NCBI RefSeq assembly: GCF_900635815.1
Contig: NZ_LR134173.1
Span: 1,458,001-1,522,000, forward strand
DNA: 64,000 bases
DNA from: Legionella cherrii
Lineage (GTDB): Bacteria > Pseudomonadota > Gammaproteobacteria > Legionellales > Legionellaceae
Reading direction: 5' to 3'
A model generated the notes under the pieces. It saw only the letters and a list, made by a program, of their open reading frames with translations. It was not told the DNA's origin and did not search any database. Positions 53,949-63,737 of the stretch are shown in pieces (the first letter of the stretch is position 1; each line of letters begins with the position of its first letter). The translations under genes were made by a program, and so were the position numbers.

Positions 53949-55124
53949 ATGGGTGGAACAGACAGCAGCACCAATAGAATGATTACAAGCTTAAAGCCTA
54001 ATGGAATCAAGAAAATATCTGAGACACCCCTAGTGCCGGTGGTACCTGTCGCACCTGTAGTATCTGACGGAGCTACTGATCCCTTTATTAGCCGCTTGCA
54101 GAAATTAAATTTAGGAAATGATACTCGAATGGTGTCTCTGATTCGGGCACATTCTAATTTTGGTAATCGTTTGATTTCTTTATTTAAGGCACTCAAGGAA
54201 TTTAAAATCGATTTGACGGATGGTCTTGAGAGCACGATTAGGGAAAATATTTCTCAAGTTGGCGGGGTTGTCAGTTTATTAGAGTTAATCAAAAAAGATG
54301 TTCCTATTAACCTTGACTCTCTGCCAATAACGCTCTTATTTAATGCCGCGAAATTTGAAGCATCCGTAACACAAAGCATACGAGATTTGGCTTTACTGGG
54401 GATGCTTGACTCAAATATTTTTAATTTATTGCTTGCCTATCCGGAGCAAGCGCTTAATATCTCCCAATTGCTGATTAAGTTTCAAGAACGTGCTTATTCA
54501 CCCACAATTTTAGTGGATAAACTTAAGGATGTCTTAATTGCTCGAGAGTGTATGGATACAGTGATCGGTTTGCTTGATTTAATATTAGAAAATAATCTCT
54601 TTTACCCTGGTGTGGTTGATATTCTTCAAAGACAAGAAAAACATATTGATAAAATTTACGAAGGGGCTCAAAAGCTTGCCGCAGAAAACGCTCTATTCGC
54701 TGACTATTTTACGCTCATTGAAGACAATCCTCAAAATGCCAATATCTTTGCTAAAAATATTTTGTTACTCAAGAGCGAATCTCTGATAGATTGTCACAAT
54801 CCTGAGTGCTTATTTGCCATAAGTCATTTAGGGGCTGGGGCATTTCACTTTATGAAACTGTTACAACACGCCTCTATGTTAGATGAACATAATTTTAAAA
54901 TAATCTGTCGACAAGAAAATAATATATTAAATCGCAATGAGGTCATTGATGCACTAAGCAATCTTCCTTTGATTGTTGAGTTCGAAAAAGAAGAATTAGA
55001 AAAGATGTTGAATTTATTGAATTACCCAACAGTGTCTGCTCAGGATATTCAAGAATTCAATGGAATAATACAAGACCATTTTATTCCTCAGTTTTCCTGT
55101 CAATTCTCCAGCGCATCTATTTAA
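53949..55124 (+). CDS. candidate effector, all-helical repeat protein, 391 aa (paralogue of previous gene)
   Basis: Tandem paralogue of the gene ending at 53874 (74-base gap): SLFKALKE, YPEQ, EGAQKLAAENALFADYF, NPQNANIF, LGAGAFHFMKLLQ and KEELEKML occur in the same order. It has an extra N-terminal segment of about 40 residues with a Val/Pro-rich linker (VPVVPVAPVV). No signal peptide or membrane helix. No ankyrin or enzyme motif is visible. GGGACAAT precedes the ATG. Probably made from its own promoter or by read-through from the first copy. Confidence 0.65.
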   Translation: MGGTDSSTNRMITSLKPNGIKKISETPLVPVVPVAPVVSDGATDPFISRLQKLNLGNDTRMVSLIRAHSNFGNRLISLFKALKEFKIDLTDGLESTIRENISQVGGVVSLLELIKKDVPINLDSLPITLLFNAAKFEASVTQSIRDLALLGMLDSNIFNLLLAYPEQALNISQLLIKFQERAYSPTILVDKLKDVLIARECMDTVIGLLDLILENNLFYPGVVDILQRQEKHIDKIYEGAQKLAAENALFADYFTLIEDNPQNANIFAKNILLLKSESLIDCHNPECLFAISHLGAGAFHFMKLLQHASMLDEHNFKIICRQENNILNRNEVIDALSNLPLIVEFEKEELEKMLNLLNYPTVSAQDIQEFNGIIQDHFIPQFSCQFSSASI

Positions 55125-55187
55125 TCAATAAACACATGCAATAACCGCTTGCGTTCATCGATCGCTGCTCTTCAGTTGAGCTAATGA

Positions 55188-55505
55188 TTAAGGATGAATA
55201 GCCATGGTATTGAGTTGTTGTTGAATTGCCTGTTGCTGAGCGGCTTCATTTTGCTGTTGGCTAGCGGCACTGGAATCATTCATGGCATTGATGGCATCTT
55301 CTTGCTGGACAATCGCAGGACTGTCTATTGAAGTATTTGCATCTAAAGGTACATCGGGATAAGCCGCTTGCGGGGGATTATATCCAGGAGCGAAAGTGTA
55401 ATTGGCTGGTGGATTTGATGTACCCACTACATAAGCAGTCGGAGCGCATCCTGCTAAAATAAGTATTGTTCCAAGAAGACTTATAGAACCGGTGGTCTTT
55501 ATCAT
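55188..55505 (-). CDS. small lipoprotein, 105 aa
   Basis: Lipoprotein signal peptide with lipobox LILAGC (Cys about 20), followed by a low-complexity mature part rich in Pro, Asn, Ala and Gln (QQQNEAAQQQAIQQQLN). Residue after Cys is Ala, so outer-membrane sorting through Lol is expected. Function unknown. Convergent with the helical-repeat gene; separate from slt upstream by a 250-base gap with a repeat. Confidence 0.75.
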   Translation of the reverse strand: MIKTTGSISLLGTILILAGCAPTAYVVGTSNPPANYTFAPGYNPPQAAYPDVPLDANTSIDSPAIVQQEDAINAMNDSSAASQQQNEAAQQQAIQQQLNTMAIHP

Positions 55506-55661
55506 AAAAAAACGCCCTTAAGAATACAAAAATAAAGTGTATTGCCTTTCCGTCTGTATTGTATAATTATAGGACATATTGAGTATAAAATTATCTTTTG
55601 TGGGCGATGTAGACGATATTTGTAACCTTGGGTAGTGCAGAGAACGCAGGCTCTTTGTTAG

Positions 55662-55740
55662 CATCTCCAGTGCAATGAGCGATCTCCTATCATCAGAACC
55701 CTGCTACTACCTGGAGATCGCTCATTGCCCTCGGGATGAT
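55662..55740. repeat. dispersed palindromic repeat, family A, well preserved
   Basis: CATCTCCAGTGCAATGAGCGATCTCC and GGAGATCGCTCATTGCCCTCGG arms around TATCATCAGAACCCTGCTAC. Lies just downstream of slt on its transcript strand. Confidence 0.7.
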
Positions 55741-55756
55741 TCAGGTCATGAATAAA

Positions 55757-57541
55757 TTATAATGGCTCCAGGAAATTACCTAAATTAGGTTTTTGGCCCA
55801 TGCGGTATTGGTACACTACATAAAAAGCCATGATGTTTTTTAGGTAGTTGCGTGTTTCTTGCCAAGGTAGAGTCTCTATCCATACATCAATTTCCTTGGG
55901 CGGATGCGTCCTTAACCAATAAACGACTTGTTTAGGGCCTGCATTGTAAGCCGCAGCAATCAGTATGGGATGATTTCCAAATCGCTTCGCAAGTTGTTTT
56001 AAATAAGCAACACCAATGTTAATGTTCTTTTGGGAAAGAAATAATTGCTTTTGATCATTATATGGAATCTTATCTGCCCTTGAGACAACTCGAGCAGTAT
56101 AGGGCATAACTTGCATTAATCCTCGAGCCCCTACAGAAGAGGTTGCATCATCTCTAAACCCACTTTCCTGACGAATAATGGCATAAATAAACTCTGGGGC
56201 AACAGCATATTTTTTAGAATAGAGTGAAATACTGTCTTTATAAGCCAATGGAAATCTTAACGAAAGTTGATTATTTAAGGTTTCGTTGTTACTTAAATAA
56301 ACGGATTTACCATGCCATTGCAGTTTCTGATCAATCCAATAAACTAATGCACTTGCTTCGTCTTTAGGTAACTCACTAATAAAATCATTGAGTAAGCGCG
56401 ATGCTTGCAGCGTTTGTTTGCTCATGTAAAGGGTTTGAATTTGATCAATGAAGGTTTGATAGGGCTTCAATACGTCCAGATTTGTTGTTGGCGTTTCATT
56501 GGTAAAACTGGGTGTTTTATTGAGACGAAGACTGGCAAGAAATCCATAATATTGCCTGTTTTTGGCTAAAGGTTCGTAAATGGCTTTAGCCTCTGCTTTC
56601 TTTCCCTGTTCTTCTAAAGATCGTGCTAACCAATATTGCCAACAAGGTTCATCTTTATTCTTCGAATCATTAATTAATGTGGTCACTTGCCTCCAGTCTT
56701 TTCTTTTCAATGCAAAACGTATTTCCCAATCCAGTAACACATCGTTGTAATATTGAGGTTTGACTTTAGCAAACCATTGCAGCGCATCTTCATGATTGCG
56801 CATGGCTCTATAAAGTGCTACATGGGCTAAAAATGCTTGCTTTTGTGCTTGGTTAAGCATTTTTTGAGTTTTGCTTTGCTGCCATAACAGCAGCGCTTTA
56901 TTCATATTAATAGAAACCATACGCTTCAAGCCGTAAAGGTAAAAGTCACTATTTAAACCACCAGGGTTTAGCTTGCTGATGTTTGCTGGGTTTTGATAAA
57001 CGAGGTTTAAAGTATTTAACTCAGATGTATGCGGTGTTCTGTATTGCTTTAATAAATATCGAGCCAGTTGAATATTGCGTCGCTCCAAAGCCAGAACGAT
57101 TCGTTGAGTAATTAAGTTTTGATCAAAGTTATTATCTTTTAAAAGCAAGTCAAATAAACTGTTGCATGAAGGGGGCCTTGAATCACCGCTTAGCCATAGT
57201 GGAATAGATGCTTTTAATGCTTCTTCCTGCTTGCCTGTATTGTAGTTTGCGATTTGCTCATAACAAACAAGATTCAAATCATTAGACGGTTGATAGTATT
57301 GACTAAAGGTTATCCAATTCTTATTTTTTGCCAGTTCATACAACCACTTTTCCCGTAGTTTTGTGGATAAAGGAGCGGTTCCTTTAATAAAATCCAGGAA
57401 AGAAGCACTGGGTGTCGTTGTAGGAAGGTTTTGGCTAAACGACAAATAAGTATTAAAGCGCTCCATGTAAGCCTCTCCCGAGAGGGCAATACAGGCCTGA
57501 GAACTAATGAATCCACATAAAAATAAAATAATTTTTTTCAT
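55757..57541 (-). CDS. slt: soluble lytic murein transglycosylase
   Basis: Periplasmic Slt70-type enzyme that cleaves glycan strands with 1,6-anhydro product. Signal peptide MKKIILFLCGFISSQACIA, long superhelical U-shaped domain (about 30-440), and C-terminal lysozyme-like domain with catalytic Glu in AIIRQESGFRDDA, GARGLMQVMPYTA and AAAYNAGPKQVVYWL. 594 residues, slightly shorter than E. coli Slt (645). Begins 20 bases after rpe, so probably co-transcribed with it. Confidence 0.94.
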   Translation of the reverse strand: MKKIILFLCGFISSQACIALSGEAYMERFNTYLSFSQNLPTTTPSASFLDFIKGTAPLSTKLREKWLYELAKNKNWITFSQYYQPSNDLNLVCYEQIANYNTGKQEEALKASIPLWLSGDSRPPSCNSLFDLLLKDNNFDQNLITQRIVLALERRNIQLARYLLKQYRTPHTSELNTLNLVYQNPANISKLNPGGLNSDFYLYGLKRMVSINMNKALLLWQQSKTQKMLNQAQKQAFLAHVALYRAMRNHEDALQWFAKVKPQYYNDVLLDWEIRFALKRKDWRQVTTLINDSKNKDEPCWQYWLARSLEEQGKKAEAKAIYEPLAKNRQYYGFLASLRLNKTPSFTNETPTTNLDVLKPYQTFIDQIQTLYMSKQTLQASRLLNDFISELPKDEASALVYWIDQKLQWHGKSVYLSNNETLNNQLSLRFPLAYKDSISLYSKKYAVAPEFIYAIIRQESGFRDDATSSVGARGLMQVMPYTARVVSRADKIPYNDQKQLFLSQKNINIGVAYLKQLAKRFGNHPILIAAAYNAGPKQVVYWLRTHPPKEIDVWIETLPWQETRNYLKNIMAFYVVYQYRMGQKPNLGNFLEPL

Positions 57542-57561
57542 AACTTTTCTTAGATTAAAAT

Positions 57562-58215
57562 TTAAACAGTCCCTAATTGTTTTCGCATGGAGTCAATTGT
57601 TTCTTTATAATTCTTGCTGTTGAAAACAGCAGCACCGGCCACAAATTGATTCGCTCCTGCACGTGCCAAAGTAGCAATATTTTCTATGGTTACCCCACCG
57701 TCAACACAAAGATCAATTTGGGGGTAGAGCTTGCGGATTTGAGGGATTTTATCAATAATTTCAGTGATGATTTTCTGTCCTCCAAAGCCAGGATTTACCG
57801 TCATGACTAATACAAAATCGAGTTTATGAGCGCACCAAGTCAATACTTCAATGGGTGTTGCCGGATTTAATACAAGACCTACTTCACATCCTAAATCTTT
57901 GATCAGTTTTAAGCTGCGATCCAAATGGATTGTCGCATCGGGGTGAATACTAATTCGTTTTGCACCTGCTTTTGCAAATGCTTCAATTAGTGCATCAACA
58001 GGTTCTACCATGAGATGAACATCAATGGGAAGTTTAGGGAAACGTTTGAGCAAAGCCTCACAGAACGCAGGACCAAACGTTAGATTAGGAACGTAATGAT
58101 TATCCATAACATCAAAATGTATAAAATCAGCTCCTGCATTCATTACGGATTCTACTTCATTGCCCAGGCAAGTGAGATCAGCAGACAAAATCGAGGGTAA
58201 AATATGATAAGTCAT
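57562..58215 (-). CDS. rpe: ribulose-phosphate 3-epimerase
   Basis: Interconverts ribulose-5-phosphate and xylulose-5-phosphate in the pentose phosphate pathway. TIM barrel with metal ligands in FIHFDVMDNHYVPN (about 32-45), IDVHLMVEP (about 64-72), VMTVNPGFGGQ (about 137-147) and DGGVTIENI (about 173-181). 217 residues. First gene of an rpe-slt unit. Confidence 0.96.
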   Translation of the reverse strand: MTYHILPSILSADLTCLGNEVESVMNAGADFIHFDVMDNHYVPNLTFGPAFCEALLKRFPKLPIDVHLMVEPVDALIEAFAKAGAKRISIHPDATIHLDRSLKLIKDLGCEVGLVLNPATPIEVLTWCAHKLDFVLVMTVNPGFGGQKIITEIIDKIPQIRKLYPQIDLCVDGGVTIENIATLARAGANQFVAGAAVFNSKNYKETIDSMRKQLGTV

Positions 58216-58439
58216 AGAGTATTTTTTTAATTTGGAGGAATAGGTATATCATATTCTGTCTTGGAAAAACATTCCACGTGTTATGTAACTAAAGTGTGTG
58301 TCTCCCAGGTCTTGCATCTTGAGAATTTGGTTGAAATATGAGACAATATGCTTCTATTTTTGCTCTTGTAATTTGGAAGTTATCTCAATATGATAGCAAA
58401 ATTACAGAGATCCTAATCATGCTTTTTAGGGAGAATAAT

Positions 58440-58707
58440 ATGAATCAAAACTGGCCTACCAGAGACAAAGATTTACAAGCCGCCCGCGTGATTATGGAAG
58501 AGTATGCGAGTGATCGCGAAAGTGATACCTTAGGTCTTTTTGAAATTGTCGTGGATCAAGCGGAAAAAAAAAATGAATTTTCGTTTGTCGGGTTGGGTGG
58601 TTATTTTGGCCAAACATTTTAATTCAATTTATGGTGTGAGTCAGGGGGATTTTGTAACCCGACAAATTATTACCCGCTGTTTGACGCAAGGACAAACACT
58701 TCATTAA
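58440..58707 (+). pseudogene. small conserved-type hypothetical gene, interrupted by a 1-base frameshift in a 10-A run
   Basis: AGGGAG lies 6 bases before the ATG at 58440. The uninterrupted frame gives only 60 residues (MNQNWPTRDKDLQAARVIME... to 58622). If the A-run at 58564-58573 had nine instead of ten A residues, the frame would read AEKKMNFRLSGWVVILAKHF and go on through GVSQGDFVTRQIITRCLTQG to a stop at 58705-58707, giving about 88 residues of well-formed protein. The fused version reads as more protein-like. Function unknown; small, soluble, with an acidic first half. An upstream ATG at 58338 is unlikely. Confidence 0.55.
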
Positions 58708-58815
58708 TTTCACGGTTTACGGAGCGGCGGTATTTGGCACATCGTCCACGACTTGTGCTCACATCCAACCGCTCTTCAAGATTCAAGCATGGCTCTAAAC
58801 AGTGCCTTCCATCGT

Positions 58816-59553
58816 TTAGAATTCAAGCAAGTACTTATTATAATTTTGTTTGTATTCATCCGAATTTTGAAATTTGACTAAGGCTTGGTTTATTTCGGTT
58901 AATAAATTTGGTTTAGCAGGATTAATGACTATTCCATAACCCGATCCATACATGTAGGGTGGTCCTATCAGTTTAAATGCATCTGATGAGTTAGATGCCC
59001 AATAAATGGCGGTTGCATTATCAAGTAGAATAATGTCTACGTCACCCCTGCTTAAGGCCGCAAGCTGATCCTCAATACCCGAATATTCTTTAATATTGGG
59101 ATTATTTACACCCATCTCCTTAAGCTGTTCTAAAAATACGGTACCGGTTTCTAATCCTATTTTTTTGCTGTTCAAAAGATTTAAACTGAAAGTATCTTTT
59201 GAATTAGACTGTTTTTCTAAAAAACGAGAATAACTGAGTAAATAGGGTAGGCTGAAATTTACTATTTTTGCGCGTTCATTAGTAATCGTGATGGAGCTTA
59301 TCGCAATATCTAATTTATTATTAACTACTGCATCGATTAATTTATCAAAACGCATCACATGAAAGACACACGTCTTATTCATAATTTTGCATAAACTGTT
59401 CATCATATCAACATCAAAGCCGTAGGCTTCATTACGGGTTCCTTGCATGACGAAGGGGGGATCAAAACTTTCAATCCCTACATTGAGTGTTTCGCCTTGT
59501 GCGAAAAGCGAGGAGGTGAAACAAATAAATGCAATTAAAATTAATCGAGTCAT
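58816..59553 (-). CDS. amino-acid ABC transporter substrate-binding protein (SBP family 3)
   Basis: Periplasmic binding protein of the ArtJ/HisJ/GlnH type. Signal peptide MTRLILIAFICFTSSLFA; mature start GETLNVGIESFDPPFV, then EAYGFDVDMMNSLCKIMN (ligand-binding signature) and LDIAISSITITNERAKIVNFSLPY. 245 residues. Basic amino acids are the likely ligand (AISSITIT-E-R pattern), but specificity cannot be settled by eye. No permease or ATPase is adjacent. Divergent from glnE. Confidence 0.88.
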   Translation of the reverse strand: MTRLILIAFICFTSSLFAQGETLNVGIESFDPPFVMQGTRNEAYGFDVDMMNSLCKIMNKTCVFHVMRFDKLIDAVVNNKLDIAISSITITNERAKIVNFSLPYLLSYSRFLEKQSNSKDTFSLNLLNSKKIGLETGTVFLEQLKEMGVNNPNIKEYSGIEDQLAALSRGDVDIILLDNATAIYWASNSSDAFKLIGPPYMYGSGYGIVINPAKPNLLTEINQALVKFQNSDEYKQNYNKYLLEF

Positions 59554-59632
59554 TTTTTAATTATAGAATTATTTATTGATTTTTATAGAGTATAACGAGA
59601 GTATTAATTTGGGAAATGAAAAATATAAATTT

Positions 59633-62365
59633 ATGACAATGGAAATCCCTAAATTATTGGAATCAAAAGCATGGTTCCTTGAAAAACACCTGTCGGATTT
59701 GCATCATCCCCTGTATGACCAGGTCGTCAAGTTGCTTCTTGTCAGTGATTATGCGTGCCGACAGATTCAATTATTAAAAACCTTAGTCAAGGAAGATGAG
59801 TGCTGTTCTTTGTTGTCTCGTGAGGATTATTTTCATAGGGTGCAGGATGTCTCACTTAACTTGGCCCAGGCTGCATATTTTCGTGCATTGCGACAATTTC
59901 GCAATACGCATTTTTTGCGGTTACTTCTTCTTGAACTATCCGATATTGCCAGTACGGCACAGATTATGAGTTCCTGGTCTGATTGTGCTGATGCACTTAT
60001 TTTGCATGCGATCAATTATTGCAAACAAGGATTATCTTTACGTTATGGGATCCCACGCGATGAAAAAGGGAATGAGGTCGAATTATTTGCTCTGGCGATG
60101 GGTAAATTAGGAGGCAGGGAGTTAAATTTCTCCTCGGATGTGGATCTTATTTTTGCCTATTCTGTTGTGGGCGAAACTGACGGTGTTGAGCGCATTGATA
60201 ATCAGCACTATTTTAGTAGGCTAGTGCAACAACTGGTACAGACCTTACAAAATGTAACGCCTGATGGCTTTGTTTTTCGAGTCGATTTACGATTAAGGCC
60301 CAATGGAGACAGTGGCCCACTGGTTTCTAGTTTGGCTGCCATGGAAACTTATTATCAAGAGCAGGGGCGCGACTGGGAACGTTATGCAATGGTTAAAGCA
60401 CGGGTGATTGCTGAATCAGCGGATGAGGTGCCTCCCTGGTTTACACGGTTGATCATACCTTTTGTCTACAGGAGGTATGTGGATTTTAGTGTGATCGAAT
60501 CGTTACGTAGCATGAAGGCTATGATTGAACGGGAGGTGCAATTAAATCCACGATTGGATGATATAAAGCGTGGCAAAGGCGGGATCAGGGAAGTAGAGTT
60601 TGTCATTCAAAATTTTCAATTAATTCGTGGTGGCCGCTTACCGCAATTGCAGGTACAGAATGCTTTGCTTGCACTGACTGTTTTAAAGCGAGAAAAATTG
60701 TTATCGCACACGGATGCTTTAAAACAAGCTTATTTGTTTTTACGTAAGCTTGAAAACACACTCCAGAGTCTAAATGACCAGCAAACCCACTCGTTACCCG
60801 ATGATTTAGTGAAACAAGAGCAAATTATTTTAGCGATGGGATACAAGTCATGGGACGATTTGCTTAATAAATTACATAAATATCAGAGGATCATTAGCTA
60901 TGCATTTCATTCAGTGCTCGGGAAGGTCAAAGATTATGAAGATGAGAAACGATTATTAGCGAATCAATTAGCCAGTCTTTGGCAAGGACATGTAGAAACC
61001 AGTATGGCAATTAATTTGCTCACTAGTTTAGGCTTTACCAATGCCTCTCATTGCTATCAAATGATTCATTCTTTTCGTCATAGCCCTCGTTGCAGACGTC
61101 TTACGCAAGGTGCACGGATGCGACTGGATCGGTTCATGGTGATGTTGCTTGCCGAGTTAACCCATGTTGAAAAAACCGATGAAGTTTTATTGCAAGTGAT
61201 GCATTTACTCGAAAATATAGTAGGCCGTAGCGCCTATCTTGCTTTATTAACTGAGAACCCTCAGGTCTTAACTGAGTTGCTGTTTTGGTTTGCCCAAAGT
61301 CCGTTTATTACCTCCTTACTCGTAAACCAACCTTTTTTGTTGGAGGTGTTGTTGGATCAGGGGGAGGAATGGCGACCCCAGTCGTTGCATCAATTACAAG
61401 GGCAATTAATTGAAAAACTGACCCATCATCATGATGTGGAAGCACAAGAAGAAATATTGCGTCAATTTAAGCTAACCCATTGGTTAATGGCTGCACGGGC
61501 AGAGCTTTATGGTTTATGTAATGCCGTGCGCATTGGACAATTTTTGTCGGATGTGGCTCAAGTCATCGTAAACCAAGTGTTAATCATTGCTAGTGATCAA
61601 TTGTGTGTGCGATATCCGGAAATGAAGCAGGCAAAATCGCACTTTGCAATTATTGCTTATGGAAAATTGGGGAGCAGGGAAATGAATTATGCCTCTGATT
61701 TGGATTTGGTTTTTTTACATTCGGCACCCCTGTCTGAAGAAGCATTGATTACCCGTTTAACGCAAAAAATTTTACATATGTTGACTACTCGTTCCCAGTC
61801 AGGGGTCCTCTATACAGTCGATACACGTCTTAGGCCTTCTGGTGCGGCGGGATTATTGGTAAGTCATGTTGATGCCTTTGTCGAGTACCAAAAAAATCAA
61901 GCATGGACCTGGGAGCATCAGGCGTTATTGAAAGCACGTATCCTGAACGGAAATACAAAGATTAGAAATACCTTTTTACAGTTGAAAAAATCGGTATTGT
62001 TCATGACGCGTGATAAACCGACGCTGCTGCAAGATGTATTGGCGATGAGATCCAAAATGGAGCAACATCAAGATCGCAATCCTATTTCTGGTGGGTTATT
62101 GGATTTGGAATTTTTGGTGCAGTTTTTAATACTTCATTTGGGAGCCCCTTCTTTATCACGATATACGCATACGTTAAGTCAAGTCCATCATTTGTTTTTA
62201 GCCGGTGTTTTAAGCAAAGAGCACTACAGTTTTTTAAAGAAAGCATACAAAAAACACCATCAGTTATTGCATCAGAATATATTGCGTCCGGGGGTTGTGA
62301 ATCATGAAAACATGCAAGATGAGATATTGAGTGTGTGCAAAGAACTTTATAATCAGGCGAAATAG
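59633..62365 (+). CDS. glnE: bifunctional glutamine synthetase adenylyltransferase/removase
   Basis: Adds and removes AMP on glutamine synthetase in response to PII. Two nucleotidyltransferase domains: the N-terminal deadenylylase with GKLGGRELNFSSDVDLIFAY and LRLRPNGDSGPLVSSL, and the C-terminal adenylylase with GKLGSREMNYASDLDLVFLH and TRLRPSGAAGLLVS. About 910 residues from the ATG at 59633; a TTG at 59576 would give 929 residues. Neither has a clear ribosome-binding site, so the start is open. Convergent with rimO. Confidence 0.93.
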   Translation: MTMEIPKLLESKAWFLEKHLSDLHHPLYDQVVKLLLVSDYACRQIQLLKTLVKEDECCSLLSREDYFHRVQDVSLNLAQAAYFRALRQFRNTHFLRLLLLELSDIASTAQIMSSWSDCADALILHAINYCKQGLSLRYGIPRDEKGNEVELFALAMGKLGGRELNFSSDVDLIFAYSVVGETDGVERIDNQHYFSRLVQQLVQTLQNVTPDGFVFRVDLRLRPNGDSGPLVSSLAAMETYYQEQGRDWERYAMVKARVIAESADEVPPWFTRLIIPFVYRRYVDFSVIESLRSMKAMIEREVQLNPRLDDIKRGKGGIREVEFVIQNFQLIRGGRLPQLQVQNALLALTVLKREKLLSHTDALKQAYLFLRKLENTLQSLNDQQTHSLPDDLVKQEQIILAMGYKSWDDLLNKLHKYQRIISYAFHSVLGKVKDYEDEKRLLANQLASLWQGHVETSMAINLLTSLGFTNASHCYQMIHSFRHSPRCRRLTQGARMRLDRFMVMLLAELTHVEKTDEVLLQVMHLLENIVGRSAYLALLTENPQVLTELLFWFAQSPFITSLLVNQPFLLEVLLDQGEEWRPQSLHQLQGQLIEKLTHHHDVEAQEEILRQFKLTHWLMAARAELYGLCNAVRIGQFLSDVAQVIVNQVLIIASDQLCVRYPEMKQAKSHFAIIAYGKLGSREMNYASDLDLVFLHSAPLSEEALITRLTQKILHMLTTRSQSGVLYTVDTRLRPSGAAGLLVSHVDAFVEYQKNQAWTWEHQALLKARILNGNTKIRNTFLQLKKSVLFMTRDKPTLLQDVLAMRSKMEQHQDRNPISGGLLDLEFLVQFLILHLGAPSLSRYTHTLSQVHHLFLAGVLSKEHYSFLKKAYKKHHQLLHQNILRPGVVNHENMQDEILSVCKELYNQAK

Positions 62366-62375
62366 TTTTTTATCT

Positions 62376-62405
62376 GTAGCCCGTATTGGCGTAATACAGG
62401 CTAAC
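62376..62405. repeat. short family C-like hairpin between glnE and rimO
   Basis: GTAGCCCGTATTGGCGTAAT with ACAGGCTAAC: inverted arms GTAGCC(C)GTATT/AATAC(A)GGCTA. Between two convergent genes; may terminate both, although T-runs are weak. Confidence 0.5.
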
Positions 62406-62429
62406 AGATCCTGAGGAGAAGCTTATCTT

Positions 62430-63737
62430 TTACTTGAATTCCGCATAGAGATCATAATCATCACTATCGGTAATCAGGACTTCCGCAAACGATCCCACTT
62501 TAACGCCGGGAGTTGGTGGCAGAATAACAAGTCCGTCGATTTCTGGGGCATCACTTTGGCTTCGGGCAATAATTTGTTCTGCGTTGACTTCATCGATTAA
62601 TACGGTTTGCATACTGCCAATTTTATTTTCTAATTTATCGCGGCTAATTTCTGCCTGTAATTGCATAAAGCGATGGTAACGTTCCTCTTTAACTTCTTCC
62701 GGTACGGGGTCGCTTAATTCATTCGCTTTAGCCCCTTCAACTGGTGAGTACTTGAAACAGCCTACGCGATCTAACTGAGCTTCCTCGAGAAAATCGAGTA
62801 ATTCCTCAAATTCTTCTTCAGTTTCTCCGGGAAAACCAACAATAAAGGTTGAACGTAATGTTATGTCGGGGCAAATTTCTCGCCAAGAAGCGATACGCAG
62901 CAAGGTATTTTCACTACTTGCAGGACGCTTCATTGCTTTAAGTACCCGCGAATTAGCATGCTGTAATGGGATATCTAAATACGGAAGAATCAGACCATCT
63001 CGCATTAAAGGGATGATCTCATCGACATGCGGGTAAGGATAAACATAATGCAGGCGAATCCAAATGCCTAACTCTCCTAATTGTTCGCACAAATCATAAA
63101 AACGAGTATCAACGCTTTTTCCTTTCCAGGTTATCGGTTGATAGCGAGTATCCACTCCATAAGCGCTTGTATCTTGGGAAATCACTAAAATTTCATTAAC
63201 CCCTGCGTCTTTTAATTTTTGCGCTTCGGTTAATACTTGGGCCATGGGGTAGCTTTGCAGTTTTCCACGCATAGTAGGAATAATACAAAACGTACATTTT
63301 TGATTGCAGCCTTCAGATATTTTCAAATAGGCATAATGACGTGGCGTTAATTTAATCCCTTGGGGAGGAATCAACTGTGTAAACGGATCGGCGGGTGGAG
63401 GTAGATGCTGATGAACGGCATTCACTACTTCTTCATAGGCATGCGCACCACTAATGTGCAGAACATCTGGACAGGCTTCTTTGATAATCTCGGCTTTGGC
63501 ACCGAGACAACCTGTAACAATAACACGTCCGTTCTCCGCCATTGCTTCTTTAATAGTGTCCAAAGACTCCTTGACGGCGCTATCAATAAACCCGCAAGTA
63601 TTAATCACTACAACACCTGCATCCTGATAACTGGATACCAATTCATATCCCTGCGCACGCAGTTGGGTAATGATGCGCTCGGAATCTACCAGAGCTTTGG
63701 GACAACCCAAGCTAACAAATCCTACTTTATGATTCAT
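62430..63737 (-). CDS. rimO: ribosomal protein S12 methylthiotransferase RimO
   Basis: Radical-SAM enzyme that methylthiolates Asp89 of ribosomal protein S12. N-terminal UPF0004 domain with three cluster cysteines ([36 protein letters not shown]), radical-SAM motif [13 protein letters not shown] (about 146-158), and a C-terminal TRAM domain (about 370-435). 435 residues as expected. [13 protein letters not shown] distinguishes RimO from MiaB. Single-gene unit. Confidence 0.95.
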   Translation of the reverse strand: MNHKVGFVSLGCPKALVDSERIITQLRAQGYELVSSYQDAGVVVINTCGFIDSAVKESLDTIKEAMAENGRVIVTGCLGAKAEIIKEACPDVLHISGAHAYEEVVNAVHQHLPPPADPFTQLIPPQGIKLTPRHYAYLKISEGCNQKCTFCIIPTMRGKLQSYPMAQVLTEAQKLKDAGVNEILVISQDTSAYGVDTRYQPITWKGKSVDTRFYDLCEQLGELGIWIRLHYVYPYPHVDEIIPLMRDGLILPYLDIPLQHANSRVLKAMKRPASSENTLLRIASWREICPDITLRSTFIVGFPGETEEEFEELLDFLEEAQLDRVGCFKYSPVEGAKANELSDPVPEEVKEERYHRFMQLQAEISRDKLENKIGSMQTVLIDEVNAEQIIARSQSDAPEIDGLVILPPTPGVKVGSFAEVLITDSDDYDLYAEFK

